64,000 bases of DNA. It comes from Hyperoplus lanceolatus. Lineage: Eukaryota; Chordata; Actinopteri; Uranoscopiformes; Ammodytidae. The DNA lies in assembly GCA_026929865.2 (NCBI GenBank), contig CM049402.1:25799001-25863000 (forward strand). The letters are read 5' to 3'. Under the pieces are notes generated by a model. It ran no database searches, was not told where the DNA came from, and worked only from the letters and a program-made list of their open reading frames with translations. Both the position numbers and the translations under genes were made by a program. Each line of letters starts with the position of its first letter. Positions within the stretch are counted from its first letter, which is position 1. This document shows, piece after piece, positions 1 through 12,800 of the stretch.

Positions 1-176
1 TTAAAAAAATAAAATGAAAATAAAAAATAACATTTGAACTGGGGGGGGGGGGGCACTGGGGTGGCCAGTAAGATTTCAGGGGGGGGGGGCGTTTTTATTT
101 TCGCGGGAGCTTGCACATGCATTATTTATTAAAAAAAAAAAAAAAAAAAAAAGGCCCCCAGATCGTTAAGGCCGCC
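1..176. mobile_element. hAT-like element end, cut by the window edge
   Basis: Low-complexity flank with two G runs (41-53 and 79-89) and an A22 run (131-152), then a G+C-rich end that reads, on the reverse strand, CAGGGGCGGCCTTAACGATC. This CAGGGG start is typical of hAT termini in fish. The opposite end lies outside the window or is lost, so no target duplication can be shown. The family is uncertain. Confidence 0.4.
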
Positions 177-323
177 CCTGTGATAATGACAGGACTGGAC
201 TAAAGACGACAGGGCAGTCATTTTCAACAATGAACATTGTGTGCACTGCCTCACACACAAACTCTCAGTTCAACCAAGTCCACAAACAAAAATATAACAA
301 TTTAAAATAGCGTTTTCCTCTTA

Positions 324-857
324 CTATGCATGTTGCTTTGTGGGACTTACTTGTAGCATGGAGAGAGCTGAAGTGGCGCTGCAGATTTGAAGCCTTGAAA
401 TGCGCAAATGACACCTGGCAATAAGGCAGAATGGCTTGGCATAACGTTCAACAAAAAATATGAACTCTCCCACTCTGTTTCGGAGCGAACTTGACACAAA
501 TAGTTTACTCACGGAAAACCTCCCTCCAAGCTGAGCGGGCAGTTTTATGTTGCGTCCGCACCAAACGTTTGCGAACGTTATGTTGCGTCCTCAATTAAAC
601 ATTTGCGAACAGGCATACACATAGGGCCTACACATTAATAAAATAAAAAATGAAATAATAGACAACATGTAAAACGAACGTAAGAGCCGCATGAAACGTT
701 TGCGAACATGCACACACATAGACCCACACAAAAAAAAAGGTTTATAAAAAAAAAAAAAAAAAAATTATAATCACATAATTTGATATGAACTGAAGAGCCG
801 CACAAAGCTGGGCAGAGAGCCGCATGCGGCTCGCGAGCCGCGGGTTGGCCACCCCTG
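324..857 (-). mobile_element. Degraded hAT element with BED zinc-finger remnant
   Basis: The terminus at 857 reads on the minus strand CAGGGGTGGCCAACCCGCGG, continuing into GAGCCGCATGCGGCTC-type sequence common at the ends of fish hAT elements. Further in, at about 324-512 on the minus strand, two frames joined by a single-base frameshift give a BED-finger-like stretch: KPFCLI, then CQVSFAHFKASNLQRHFSSLHA (shown in parts: C..C, then HF-x4-H spacing). The frame shift and a stop make it a pseudogene. Between them, at 546-576 and 579-610, lies a near-perfect 31-base tandem repeat sharing TATGTTGCGTCC and TTTGCGAAC; the TTTGCGAAC part recurs at 699-707. The far end was not found. Confidence 0.5.
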
Positions 858-2157
858 ATCCAGGCCAAGAAACTGCTAGACGGACTTATTTGCTATACCT
901 GCATTTCTCAGTTTTTATCTGAAGCAATGTCTCCCCAAAGCAGGTCTAATCTGGGAAGCTGACCCGTGCTGCCCCAGGCTAGATCAAACTCAGGGCTGAA
1001 GCCACGGCTCTCCCACAGTCCCTGCTATGCCACCCTTTGATAGACGAGGGCCCAAATCCTTTAAATGTCAGGCGGATTTTGAGACACACTACAGCTCAGG
1101 AACAGAAGCAACCGCTTGGTGGGAGCTTACATTCTCAGGAGAAAAAGCAATGTCCCACTTTCAGCAAAAGGGGGAGAGTACCGTCACATCACTTTGGGCA
1201 GCGCTTGGAGGCTGTGGAGTCAGGTATTGGGACATTCATGGTCCCAAAGGGTTTTGTGAATGCGAAGAAGTGGCCTCTATCTTACTTTTGCTTGTCTCAT
1301 ACGTGAGACTTGTGGAGTGATTGAGGCTAGTAGTTGGATCCAAAGGGAGTTCAGTCCGACATGCAAGGTGCTGGCTAGCACAATGCATTGTGTAGTACTC
1401 TTAGAACTGAAGTGAGCAATGACAATGGAGACTATGTTCAATGTAAAGTGGTTTTGTAATTAGGGTTGGCACAATTTACCTGTATAATGTATATTGTAAT
1501 ACCTGCTGTGACATTAACTCACTTTTATAATGTATCTTTATTCTTCATATAAAGGTCAGATTGTATTTAAAATTGCAGTTGGAAACTTGCATTATCATGA
1601 TGTCCCACAAGCGGCTTTGTATACACAGTTGTTTTTATATTTTATATATATATATATACATACTGTATATTTGAACTCTCAGTAGCCTCCTGCAATTAAA
1701 GTCAGGTCAGTGTAGCACAATGTATTAGAATATTTATAAAATGTAAGCATGCACATGTTTAGTGATAATAGTGACAACAGCTAGGGGTTCTTTCCTAACT
1801 GCTCGCTTCAGATTGAAACGATTAGCAAAATGGACATCTATTCTTAAGTAACCTGTTGTCATTTAAGAGACACATGATCTAGCACAAAGAGGTTGCACGT
1901 AAGCCTTTGCCTTTTTTATTTATATTTTTCGGGGGAGGGCATCAGGTGGAGAGACATGTCAGATGTGGATAAATGTTGCATTGCCACTTAATGGCTGCTG
2001 AAGCGGAAGAGAAGGCATTGGGCGGGTGAAAGAGGATGAGGTTATTGGAGATATGATGCATTGCAAACAGTCTGAGAAAAAATGAAATCGAAAGAGAGTG
2101 ACGCATATATAGTGTGTGTGGGATGAAGGGGGAGGGGTGAAAGATGAAACCAAGAGG
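858..2157. other. Noncoding stretch, no gene seen
   Basis: Two overlapping short frames occur at 1027-1320, but neither shows a recognisable domain, and their amino-acid make-up and mutual overlap argue against coding. A short (TA)n lies at about 1646-1660. Nothing else is recognisable. Confidence 0.5.
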
Positions 2158-2165
2158 ACAGGAAA

Positions 2166-3620
2166 CAGGCCCAGTTCTAGACAGTTAGATTAGGGTGGGC
2201 CTGTAGAAATGTTAGGTGGGTACACTGGGCAGAGAGACCGAAGATGTGAGCGCGCGCAGAACGTGCCAGCAGAATTTTTTTGCCCTTGTAAGATCTCTGC
2301 GTCTTTTTTTTTGGCACATTTACTGTGAATTGTGTAGAACACAATATGCAAATAAACTTTGAGTGTTGCTGTATGGGAGATTTGATTATTGCATGTTTTT
2401 TTTCCTCAAATGTTTATGAATAACATATAATATACATTATACAACATAATGTATCTTTTTTTATCGCAGTATTAACTGTAGGCAGCCTGAGCTAATAGAA
2501 GAGAAAGCTTTGGGACTGGGCAACCTGGATGGTGGTAGTCCAGAGCTATATACTATACACACTATATAGATATATAGTCTTTCCACTATTGGCTCCGATG
2601 TCCAGCTGGGTGAAAATAGTAGCCAGCCGAGGTCACGACCCTGCTACGGGGGTACGGGGGTATGCCCCCCCCCCAGGAGATTATTTTTAACCTTTTTAAA
2701 GTGAAATGCATGAATTTGGTGCACTTTGAGAGGAAAATTAAGATGCTAAATCTGAGGAATTTTGTGTGAACAAATAATTTGGAGACACTGGGTCGGATGA
2801 ATTAGAAGCTATTGAAGAAAGACACATGGATTTTCCATAGAAATATACATTTGAAATAAAATATAATGCAGGGTCCTCTGGTATGGGCTTGGTGCTCTTT
2901 TTCTTTTACGGGACATATTTTTCTCCTTATGAATTCATTTATATGCAGTGAGAGGAACGAAGCAGAAGAACGCTGTTGTCCAGTTATCTTTTTTTCCACA
3001 GACGAGGCTGAAATAGGCTATAGACTATACACAGTGCATGGGCAAATGAGGGCAGCCCCATTTTCAAATATTTTTAAATAAACTCCATACACACTGTGCA
3101 TGCCATGGACTTGAACGTGACGTGATCAGTTAACCTCGGATTACCTCCCGGATGAACTGATTCAATTATTAAGCTATTAACTATCTACCAAAACATTGTA
3201 TTCCTTTTATTGTATGATCATTTACATTTACATAATATGATGTTGATATCAAACACACTAACTAAAAAAAATACTAAATAAAAAAAAATGGAGGGGCCCC
3301 CCTGGCAGTCGGGCCCCTAAGCAACCGCTCTTTTCACTTATGCCTCGGGTCGGCTTTGCTTACCAGTGACCACTATAAGCGGGTGGGTAACTTGGAGGCA
3401 GGCTGTCCTGCCCACCCAATAATACAATTAGAAGCAATGCATGGTAATGGTATATTCTTTAGTTTTAATTAATTGTCTGAATTTTATTTGACATTTTCTT
3501 GGATAGCGAATGAACAGGTCCGTCTGATAGTGGGTCTGGACTTCCACCTAAAAAAAAAAATAATAATAATTTGATTGGGTGGGCACGGCCCACCCTGGCC
3601 CCTTGCTACCGCCGGCCCTG
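2166..3620. mobile_element. Non-autonomous hAT element with 8-bp target duplication
   Basis: The left end begins CAGGCCCAGTTCTAG; the right end, read on the reverse strand, begins CAGGGCCGGCGGTAG. These imperfect inverted repeats have hAT-like CAGG starts, and both ends carry an AGGGTGGGCC-like motif slightly further in. A perfect 8-bp duplication ACAGGAAA flanks the element (2158-2165 and 3621-3628), which is the hAT target-site length. No transposase coding remains, so it depends on a partner or is dead. Length 1455 bp. Confidence 0.75.
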
Positions 3621-3628
3621 ACAGGAAA

Positions 3629-4009
3629 GCAGAGCATATTGAGTAAAGGGAGATGAATGTAAACGATTAATGTGCACAATGACGCTTCCGGTGTAGAGAC
3701 ACAGAGAAAAGAAAAGTTTCCTCATGCTCTGAGCCTTAAGGATGGTTACTGTGTCTGCGTCATGGATATTTCTTCTGTGACCGGCATTATCTGATGACAC
3801 GGCACTGCAGTTGCAGACGACAGCAGAAATTTATTGCAAATGTCAACATACTCAATAACAGTTACAACAGAGATATTGTCATTGATTTGATGATGTGCAA
3901 AATAAGGTTGGACTCCCTTATCTTTAATATATAATGTGGCAATCCAATGAAGGCATTAGTCCATGACTTGTCACTTGTTCATTGCAAATAGGTTATTTAT
4001 AGGTGTCAC
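3629..4009. other. Noncoding stretch, no gene seen
   Basis: Short unique A+T-rich sequence between two mobile elements. No ORF with recognisable motifs and no clear repeat were seen. Confidence 0.5.
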
Positions 4010-4013
4010 TTAA

Positions 4014-4266
4014 AGCTATAGTGTGTAACGTATGTCGCCCCCATGAGGAATCCTTACTAAGTACAACAACACTGTTGGCACATCTACATGATGTAAGCCT
4101 TAGTTGATCGCGCATGGATTGTATACCTTCTCCTTTATGTCCAGGTCCCTGGAATACAGAGAGTTTTGTGGAGCTGATAGGCTAAAACAACTTGTTTGTC
4201 AACTTGTCTGGCGATAGCTTGAATGTAGCGGAACTCATTTAAATGAAAAAGTTATGCACTATAGCT
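4014..4266. mobile_element. MITE with TTAA target site
   Basis: A 253-bp element has inverted ends AGCTATAGTGTGTAAC (left) and, on the reverse strand, AGCTATAGTGCATAAC (right), 14 of 16 matching. It is flanked on both sides by TTAA (4010-4013 and 4267-4270). TTAA targets are characteristic of piggyBac and Kolobok superfamilies. There is no coding capacity. It is probably mobilised by an element elsewhere in the genome. Confidence 0.75.
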
Positions 4267-4270
4267 TTAA

Positions 4271-7200
4271 CAGTTTTATCTTATATAAGTCTAGATTTAG
4301 CTTAGAGTGCCTTAATATAGAGGGGACACGGGAGAGGATGTTATATAGTTCATGAAGCAGGGATCTTAAACACAGACTCATCTTTGGGCAAATGTTTCTC
4401 TTTGAATCTGCTATCCCACACCTGAGGGAAACCGGAAGCAGGGCTGAACTGAGCAGCCCAGCAGTTCCTTGTCCCTGTTCTCTCTCTCGTCATTGCTGCT
4501 TCTCTCTCGTCTGAGAGGAAGTCAGAAGTAGGTTAGAACAGCGCTTGCACAAGGGAGGAAATTGAAATGCTGAAATAAGGAGTAGCTTAGGAGAAGATGG
4601 AGGAGCTGTAACCGAGACAAAATTGCCCCGCCATGATGAGAAGAAGATACAGTACATATTTGCTCGGACACAGGGGAGCTCCTCCACTGGCCAACCATTG
4701 AGGCGCGTTGTTATCCTTTATTCCTCATTCCAATCTTGCATTTAAGGTCAAAATCATCCTTCTGAATACATTTTTATTTTTTAAATATTTGTTCTTCTTG
4801 TTGTATCCTCTCTAACATGGCATTGCCACGCTGTGTACTGGTTTGTGACTGTAGGGATTTAATAAACTTGAATGAAATGGGAATCCTTCTGCCTGTCTGT
4901 GCTGTGTTCTTATGAGAGATTACTCCAGGGACTTTGATCGGGCAACAAGAATTCAAGCTAAATCTTTATTGGCTCTGGCCCTGTTAGCAGCATACCAGAC
5001 ACACACAAGTGAAGTGCACACACTTGGCTCACCCATGCAAGCGCAACACGCACAAGCAAACCATATACTCCCCCTCTTCTCAGCAGTTCTTTTATTATAG
5101 TGCTCCCTTGTGGCATATCTTCTGTATTTGTTTTGTCACACTACATCACTTGCAGCCTGCTCCTCTTCAAACACTGCGTCTATAGCACAATGTGAGGTTC
5201 CTTTTGTTTTCCAAGAGACATTGATAATTCCAATTGTATACTGAAGTATATTACACCCACTGCTCAAATTGGATAACAGAAAAACAATAAGCACTTCCCA
5301 GGGAATCCACAGCTCAAACCCCATTTGATCAGTGTTTGAAAGACACTTGCTGAGATCTGTTGTCAATGATGTTTACTCTCTGGCTGCATAGGAAATAGCT
5401 GGTTGTTTCACAAGAAAGTTAAAGAGACATAAGAGTGTGACACAGACGGTCCCAATTCAATAACCCATAACGTGGGTGGTCTGAGTTTTATCAGCATGTT
5501 TTTTTAAGGGATGTCACTGTACTGCATTTTGTATACAAGGCAGGCCCTTCTGCTGTAAAATATTCTCCCGGCTGTGTTGCAGTCCACAGTCTCAATTGTT
5601 CTTGTCCTTGCTGCAGGGACAACTTCCATATTCTGTATGTCAGACCTTCTTTGTACTGTTTGGAAACAACCCATGGGCATTACAAACATCATACAGCCAA
5701 CACATATCAACAACAGGAGTAAAATGTTACTGTTTAGATACAGCTTCGTTTTATCACTTTGACTTACAGACTTCCGATTTAATAATGCTCCTTATGAATT
5801 GAATCAGTTATCTTTAATTTATGAAAAAAATATTCTAATCTATTTGTGTAAGTGCAAAAGAAACATCTCCACAGAGGAGCATTTTTCAACCTTTAGAAAT
5901 TAGTGCATCATAATAGTATGCACTGTTAAGTTTCACACACACAATAGACTAAAACATGTTTGCTGCTACATGTGTGTAAAGTGTCTTAACTCTGAGATGG
6001 TCACATGACTACAAGATTAGTGAGCCCATCAACCTTAAATTCAGGCTCCTTGCTCATGTGTTTAAGCTCTGGGTAATTCAACAGGCTTTGCTCTTTAAAT
6101 AGCATGGACCCATCATATTTGCATTTGTTTACACTACACTTTGTATGTGAATGGCTCAATTGTAGTTCTTCAGCACTATCACAGGTTACTGCTAAAAGGA
6201 ATGTAGCACCGACCCCATCCACTTTTCCCAGGAACTTCATCCAAAGATGAATATATTCAAGCTACTGTATGCCATAGTCCCAGGGCAACTCAGGTCAGAG
6301 TATTTTCAAAGAACTTACCCTATGGGGACGGTGGCAATGGCTGAACCAAACTCTAGCTGCTGGCTCAGGATAATTAGGTAGCCATCTTTCCGTGTTACAG
6401 AATTGTCTCATGCCCTCAGGATCCCATCATAGTTTTCGGTGACTGTTGGTCGAAAGGAATAGTTCTAGTGGCATTAAATCTATGAAAAAATGCACAGCCT
6501 TCTAATGCCCCACTAGCATCAGACTATTTTGTGTATGTGAATTTGCCTCACCTTGGCCCCATAAAGGTTGAATCACCAAGTGCTACATCAATTTATATAG
6601 AACTTGAGTTACAACACATCCACAATTTCTTTATTGTTTGAGGTAGGTAAAAAATAATGAAAAATTAGTAACTGAGAATGTATGGAATCTTTATTTGTTG
6701 ATCATGTTTACCGCTGCTCTTCTGAGATGCCAACCCTACTCATGAAACTCTATAGTGATGTTGCAGAGCACTAAGGCCCTTCACTACTATGTTCTTGAAC
6801 AATATACACAAGATGTTTTTTGGTTATTTTTTGTGTTGCTCCAACACAATGATACAACCACCTATGGTTAAATCAAATCAGGTTTTATGTACATTGTCCA
6901 ATATGACAAATAGCCATGTGCCTCAGTGGGCTTCACAATCTATACAGCAATATGACACCCTTGACTCGACAAAGGATCAACTCCCCTGATACAGTATTTA
7001 GAGGTAGAACAAATGGAAAAAAAACGCAGGGAGAGCAAAAGAGGAAGGCATCCCTCTCTCTGGATGGATATACATGCAATATATGACGTATAGAGGATAC
7101 AAACAGGACAATAACAAAGGAGCACAATTATTGACATTCATATTGACAATTAACAATATTATTGAACCAATTGAACCTTGATTATTAAATGCACATACCA

Positions 7201-9510
7201 AAACATGATTAATATGTATGCCCATTTCAGCGGTTAAAGGTAAATAAATATAAATGGCCTGGTAAGAAAAAGGAGACCTTTTTTAACGGGCTCTGCAAAG
7301 CCTGCATGGAAGAAGATTAAGCCCTACCGACAGAGAGAAGGCTCAGTGTCCTTCCCTGCAGGATAAACACATAAAATAACTCATCTTCTCTGGGGGCATT
7401 TTACTGTTTAACAATATGTAAAGGCCACTGACCAGTCCTCACACTGTAGTCCTTCAGCAGCGCTGTCTGTTTACCACTGCAGCCCAAACATACTCATATC
7501 AATGTGTGCTGGATGTCCAGTACCTTGCTTGCCAAAATGAATTTGTTTTAAGATATTATTAAAAGGTCTACTTCTGTTTGGTATATATTCCCCTTTTCCA
7601 CCAACACAAAGCTGGTTTTGGGCGGATGCTAGCGCCAGTTTGCAGTTGGTCCGGATTTTGAACTAACTTTGAACCAGTTTTCTTTTCTGTTTGTTTTTCT
7701 TAAAACATTTTGGTCACAAAGTTCAAGGTGGTCGGGGTAGTCTCTGACATTAGCAGTTCTTGGTTCCAGACCAGCAAATAGTTGTCCCTGCTCTGGAACC
7801 AGTTTCCTGGATGAGAGTCAGTTAATTTGCTGTCGGAACCCAAATAACTGGTTTGAGATTAGGCACCAGTACCAACCTGGGAAACCAAACTGCCATGGTG
7901 TCATATGGAGAAGCATGTTCACCTGCTAGTCAATCCATACAAGCATAAACATAAGTGGACTGAGCAAAGGGAAATGACTGCAACAAAGTATATTTGCATT
8001 ATAGCTCTGTGAAAACGTGAACAAAAGATAATATCCAATTTGATGCGTTTACCAAGTAACCGCTTCACCGTGTATGCACTGCGAGCAAAACATCGGTAGC
8101 ACAACAGCGACTGCAGTGATTAAACCTGAAGCACATTAGTTCCATCACATGGACCAGAGACAATAGACTGAGAACGTGGCAGAAATGTGTCACGCAGGAA
8201 ATCGAGTGTTTTAGAAAGCAATAGTTTTCAAAAGGTTTTAGGCATAACTAATCATTGTAAACTACCAGTGGAAGGCTTGAAAGAACCACCATTTATTTTT
8301 TATAACGTGAAGTGAGAGCGGAATGTGTGGGTCTGAGATTAAGTCCATTTAGCTGGTGGGATTGTGTCACCTCTGGGGAATTGTTGTGTGTTTAGTGTTT
8401 TGGACTGGCCAAGGGGTATGGCTTTGCTGACACATCTACAAGAATGTCAATGTTGTGCTTAAATTGTGTTCACCTTTCCCCAGAGTCGAGTGGTATTCAG
8501 AATGTGACATGGCTGTTGTGCCAGTTAGACATGTCACTTAATGCGTAATGGTATGATCAGATGATAAGACCCAGTGGGCTGCAAGGGAGCATGGGAAAAC
8601 TGTCACCTGTACTTGCATTACTTTTTTCATGCCTACGGTAGTGAAACACATGCACACGCAATCAAAGTATACCACAAGTCATACACATTCCATGCACATA
8701 CCTTAAATATGCACATCAAGCCTACAAGCATGGGGGCATACATGCATAACACATTAGCACCATCATTACTTCCTAAGTAATTCACAGAAGCTGCAGTTAT
8801 GCATGCAAATATTCACACACATACACACAGCATTATTCCCCCTGCTTAAACATTGTGAGACCTTTTATTACATGTAAGACTGACTGAGTGGTACCATACA
8901 CACAGTATTCACCCTCCTCTCTCTCTGGCAATCTATTCTTACCTAATTATTAAGGGAGGAGGGACTTCAGACTTGCCTTAATTTGCCACTATGCAGTGTG
9001 CAATTAATCAAGGCCCTTGCTAACTGACAGCCTTAATGGACGCACTGAGCTCCTCTGTGATTGTCTGCTGGCTGCCTGTTCCTTCGGTGCGGAGCCTCAG
9101 AACTCAGACAAGCGTACCCTTCAAGAGCAGCTACACTTACGAGGACACTTCCACTCAATCGAATAATGGGGAGGAGTGCCGCACAAGTCCATTCATCTTT
9201 GCTTACCCACAACCACCTCCCAATTGCGCGGGCATAATAACTGTGTTAGAAATATAAGCCTTTGATTCTTTATGATACCGAAAGGCTCATACCGAACAAA
9301 AAGGTTTGTGGCAGTACTTTCGAGTCGAGTTAAAACAATTCAGATTTTTTCAGTTTACTTGCTTTAGTAGTTAAGGAATAAGGGTTCCATGATAAAGGGG
9401 GAAAAGCAAGAGACACAGATACAAAAAGGAAAGCATCAGTGCTTGTAAGGTTTCCAAATAGTCCGCTGGCACTCATGGAGAGAAAGTCAGGATGTCTGCT
9501 TGATGTGTAA
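4271..9510. other. Long noncoding stretch, probable lingo2 intron or 5' flank
   Basis: Over 5 kb with no frame that has a recognisable domain. About 7600-7910 holds a possible decayed element: it starts near CTTTTCCACCAACACAAAGC and ends near GGGAAACCAAACTGCC, whose reverse complement also has a GTTTCCC core, but the ends match poorly. A region around 4770-4960 has an AATAAACTTG motif reminiscent of an LTR poly(A) region, without other support. The rest appears unique. Confidence 0.5.
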
Positions 9511-9516
9511 TGCAAT

Positions 9517-9865
9517 CATCCCACTCACTCTTTAAAAAGCAGCTTAAAAAACACCTTATCTTTTTGTGAATCTTCTAATAACCTCCTGTCTTCTCCTTTG
9601 TTTTTTTCTTTTTCTTTCTAATTTTTTCATTATCTTTGACATGTATTTATCACATTTTTTTCCATCTATTTTTGATTATTTGGAGTATTTATGTACTTTG
9701 TCTCCTTAATTTCTAGAGTTTATTTGTTAGCCTGAATATGATTTCATTGTGATTATTGATAGGGGTGGAACTCTGTACAAGCCCATTGGGCTTCGTTCCC
9801 TCCTTGCACCATTGATTGTTGGTGTGTGCTAAATAAATAAACTAAACTAAACTAAACTAAACTAA
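9517..9865 (+). mobile_element. LINE 3' end fragment with (CTAAA)n tail
   Basis: A short frame at 9517-9570 reads SSHSLFKKQLKKHLIFL followed by a stop, which resembles the last residues of fish LINE reverse-transcriptase ORFs (SLxxFKKxLKTxLF pattern). About 270 bases of T-rich 3' UTR follow, ending in TTGTTGGTGTGTGCTAAATA and a tandem (CTAAA)n tail at about 9838-9865. Such pentamer tails are common at 3' ends of L2/Rex-type LINEs. It is strongly 5' truncated. The clade is inferred from the tail and the short peptide only. Confidence 0.55.
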
Positions 9866-9870
9866 TGACA

Positions 9871-12800
9871 GAGATGTGTCTTAAGTTACACCTGAAACAA
9901 AAAAGCACTCCTAGGGTAAGCCTGCACCCTCCAAAGTCCTGACCTCCTGTGAGAAAGTGATTCAGTATTCTATAAAGCATTAGGTCTAAACTTGAGGGCA
10001 CAATTCAAGTGCATTACACATCCAGAGCAACCTTTTTGTGATGTATCTCAGGGTCAGATGTTGGGAATGTAGGGCTCATCATTGCACTTAAGAATCCCAG
10101 CCACTTAAACCATTCAGTCATATTTAAGTACTATAAGTGCACAACATTTTTTTTTTTTTTTTTTAAGACAACTGGCACAGCCGATTATTTTATTTTATAT
10201 GACATCACCAATGGTCTTACGATTAAAGGACCTTTCAACTGTCACATGGTTTGTTCATCCACTCTCACTATAACACCTTGAAATAGGTGGTTCATTTTTG
10301 TTAGTGCTATAGTTTGGCCATGATTACATGATTGAGGGTTAAAGCAGTGAACTCTCCTATCAGCCACCAGCTTGATAATGGATGTGGTAAAAGCACCCCT
10401 GGCTGTGTGACTTGAAAGCCGACCCCAATCCCTAACTAAACGACAACTGTGATCCTCTTTTACTTTGATTCCATGACCCTTATTTAGCAGGAAGAAAAAT
10501 ACGTGGGTGTCCCGATGGGGTAGGGAAATCAATATCAAGTTTAAATCAAGGCCCTAGTGCTTGTCACATGTAAATTGTCTTTCTTGTTCATTTACTTGGA
10601 TTCCTCTACTGAAGTAAAATTCCAAAAAAACATTAAAGCAATTGCTTATGTGCATTCAACCGGAATGGTGTTAAATTCATCCCCACACAATTCATACACT
10701 CATTTAGAATCACAGGATCAGTCAGAATTGCTTTAAGGATGAAACATACCCTTTTATGTGTCTCAGTGCACAATGCTGTGGAGCAAGATATAATCCTCGC
10801 AATCATTTTCTATTTCCATCATTGTTACTGCTTTATAGCCCAATAGCCGACCGTGAATAGCAAATTACTGCGAGTACATTACGATGAGTTTTTATAATGA
10901 TAACGCAAACATTGCCAAAGAACAAAGACGGCTGGAGACAGAGCTGGCAATGTAATGATGCAACACAAATTAGGGGAAATGTGGACACCATTCCTGAAAG
11001 CAGCACCACTGATCTTTTTGCTTTTGACAGGAGTGCTGAAGAGGAGTGTGTGTGCACTTGCAATAAAAAAAGTTCTTCACATCTGAAACCACCGAATGGC
11101 AGGGTGCCTAACTGGGTTCTCTAAACATCTTGCTTAAGATCTTATTAATCTCTCAATCGGGACCCATCAGTAGTATTATAGAGATGAGATTGTAGATCAG
11201 TTTGCTGTGTTTGGCACAAATTAACGGCAAATTAAAATGTCCTTTTTTGTATCTACGAAAAATCACGAACATGAAATATTTTCATTAGAAACTTGACAAT
11301 TTATGGTTGAAAAATATTCAGTATATTAGTATATGCCCCAACAGTACACAGTTATATAGAATGGATTCATGCGACAAAGAATTATGTTTTCATAAAGAAA
11401 AGCTTTACATTTAATGTTCCTCTCCTGAGCTGCCAAGAGGCAGTTATTTTCTCTTTTGTAGAATAGACATCCATAGACAGTAATCAGGTGAGTTGTTCTT
11501 CAGGCTATTTAAATATTCAGATACTGTATTATTTGGTTATTGTTTGCCTGTCTCATGAATACCCAATGAGAGTTTAGCTTTAGAGTTATTGCATAATACA
11601 ACTCTTGACCCCTGGAAGAAATATGATTGCATGCTTGTGGAACTTCCCCTATTGCCGAAGGCCATTGGTGTTCACCGTAATGACTCACGCACATGCTGTT
11701 TGAGCCATTTTTTAAATTTCCATATATATATATACTGTATATATATATATATCTAAATGTACCTCCTTGTGTGGTTTTCTGATTATTTGTATCAATCCCT
11801 ACTGCTATGTTGAGTTTATATTTAGATCTGTGCATTGACCTTTCTTACCTTTATATGACAATAGTGTGGATACATTGAGTTAAGCTTTCATATTTATGTT
11901 ACTGTGAACAACTTTGGATGAAAATATGCAGGAGATGGCACATGCTAATGTTTTTGTGACAGCATTTCTTGAGAGACCAGTGAGCAGAACATTGCAGAAA
12001 GTACCACTCCCAACAGTGTGTGATGGGGAGTGTACATTGATGGAAAAGCCCCAGGGCTAGCGTGATATGAATGGCCAAGCACTGACCTTTGACTCCTCGG
12101 CGCTATACCCCCAACTATGAATAACTGACTCTAAAGGGCTCCATCCCAGAGGACTAATGTGCCCAGCAAGGCGTCAAGTTGCCCACAGAGGCTACTAGAC
12201 AGAGAGAGGAATGTGCCATAAAGTGGTACAGACATTGACGGGAAATGTTGGAACAGCTTTGGTAGGAATCCTGTTTCTTTTAACAATCCGGAGTCGGCTT
12301 TGTGTTAAGGGCACTGTTGCTACCACAGTTGCTGGCAAGGTGAGATTATATACCCAATACCTGACAACTGTGCAATCAGAGCAATCAGAGCAACACATCA
12401 GGGAAAGGTTAAATCACCCTTGGACAAACACAAATATAGCCAGACATACTTACAGTTCATCTGTGGGAAGAATAAAAACAGTGTATGTCTTTAAATGATA
12501 CGGCTGACAAATGTGAGGTTTAACAAGAGGTGATCTATATTATATTGTTTTAACTGAGTTTGAGTCGGTAATGTTTCTCTGACCACAGTTATTTCAAGGC
12601 ACATCAAACTCGAGAATTGCTTCTTCACAACTGAAATGTGAATAGCTGGGAGGAAACCAAGCGGATATTAAACATGAAATAATTTTAGTGTGAAATTGCC
12701 ATTTTCTTTTTTCCCCTACCCTTTGCCATCTATCATCTGCCCAATGTCTGCCTGTGATTGTCAGATTTGATTCCGAACAAAATGGATGTGGTTGATACGC

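Noticed and set aside
1027..1320. Two overlapping frames of 97 and 89 codons
   Set aside because: They overlap in different frames, show no domain, and lack splice or codon evidence; they are likely chance frames.
4770..5110. Possible solo LTR (AATAAACTTG, then TCTGCCTGTCTGTGCTGTGT)
   Set aside because: No TG...CA ends with a target duplication and no primer-binding site could be shown.
7600..7910. Possible decayed DNA element with TTTCCAC-type ends
   Set aside because: Ends match over only a few bases and no target duplication was found; mentioned in the stretch description only.
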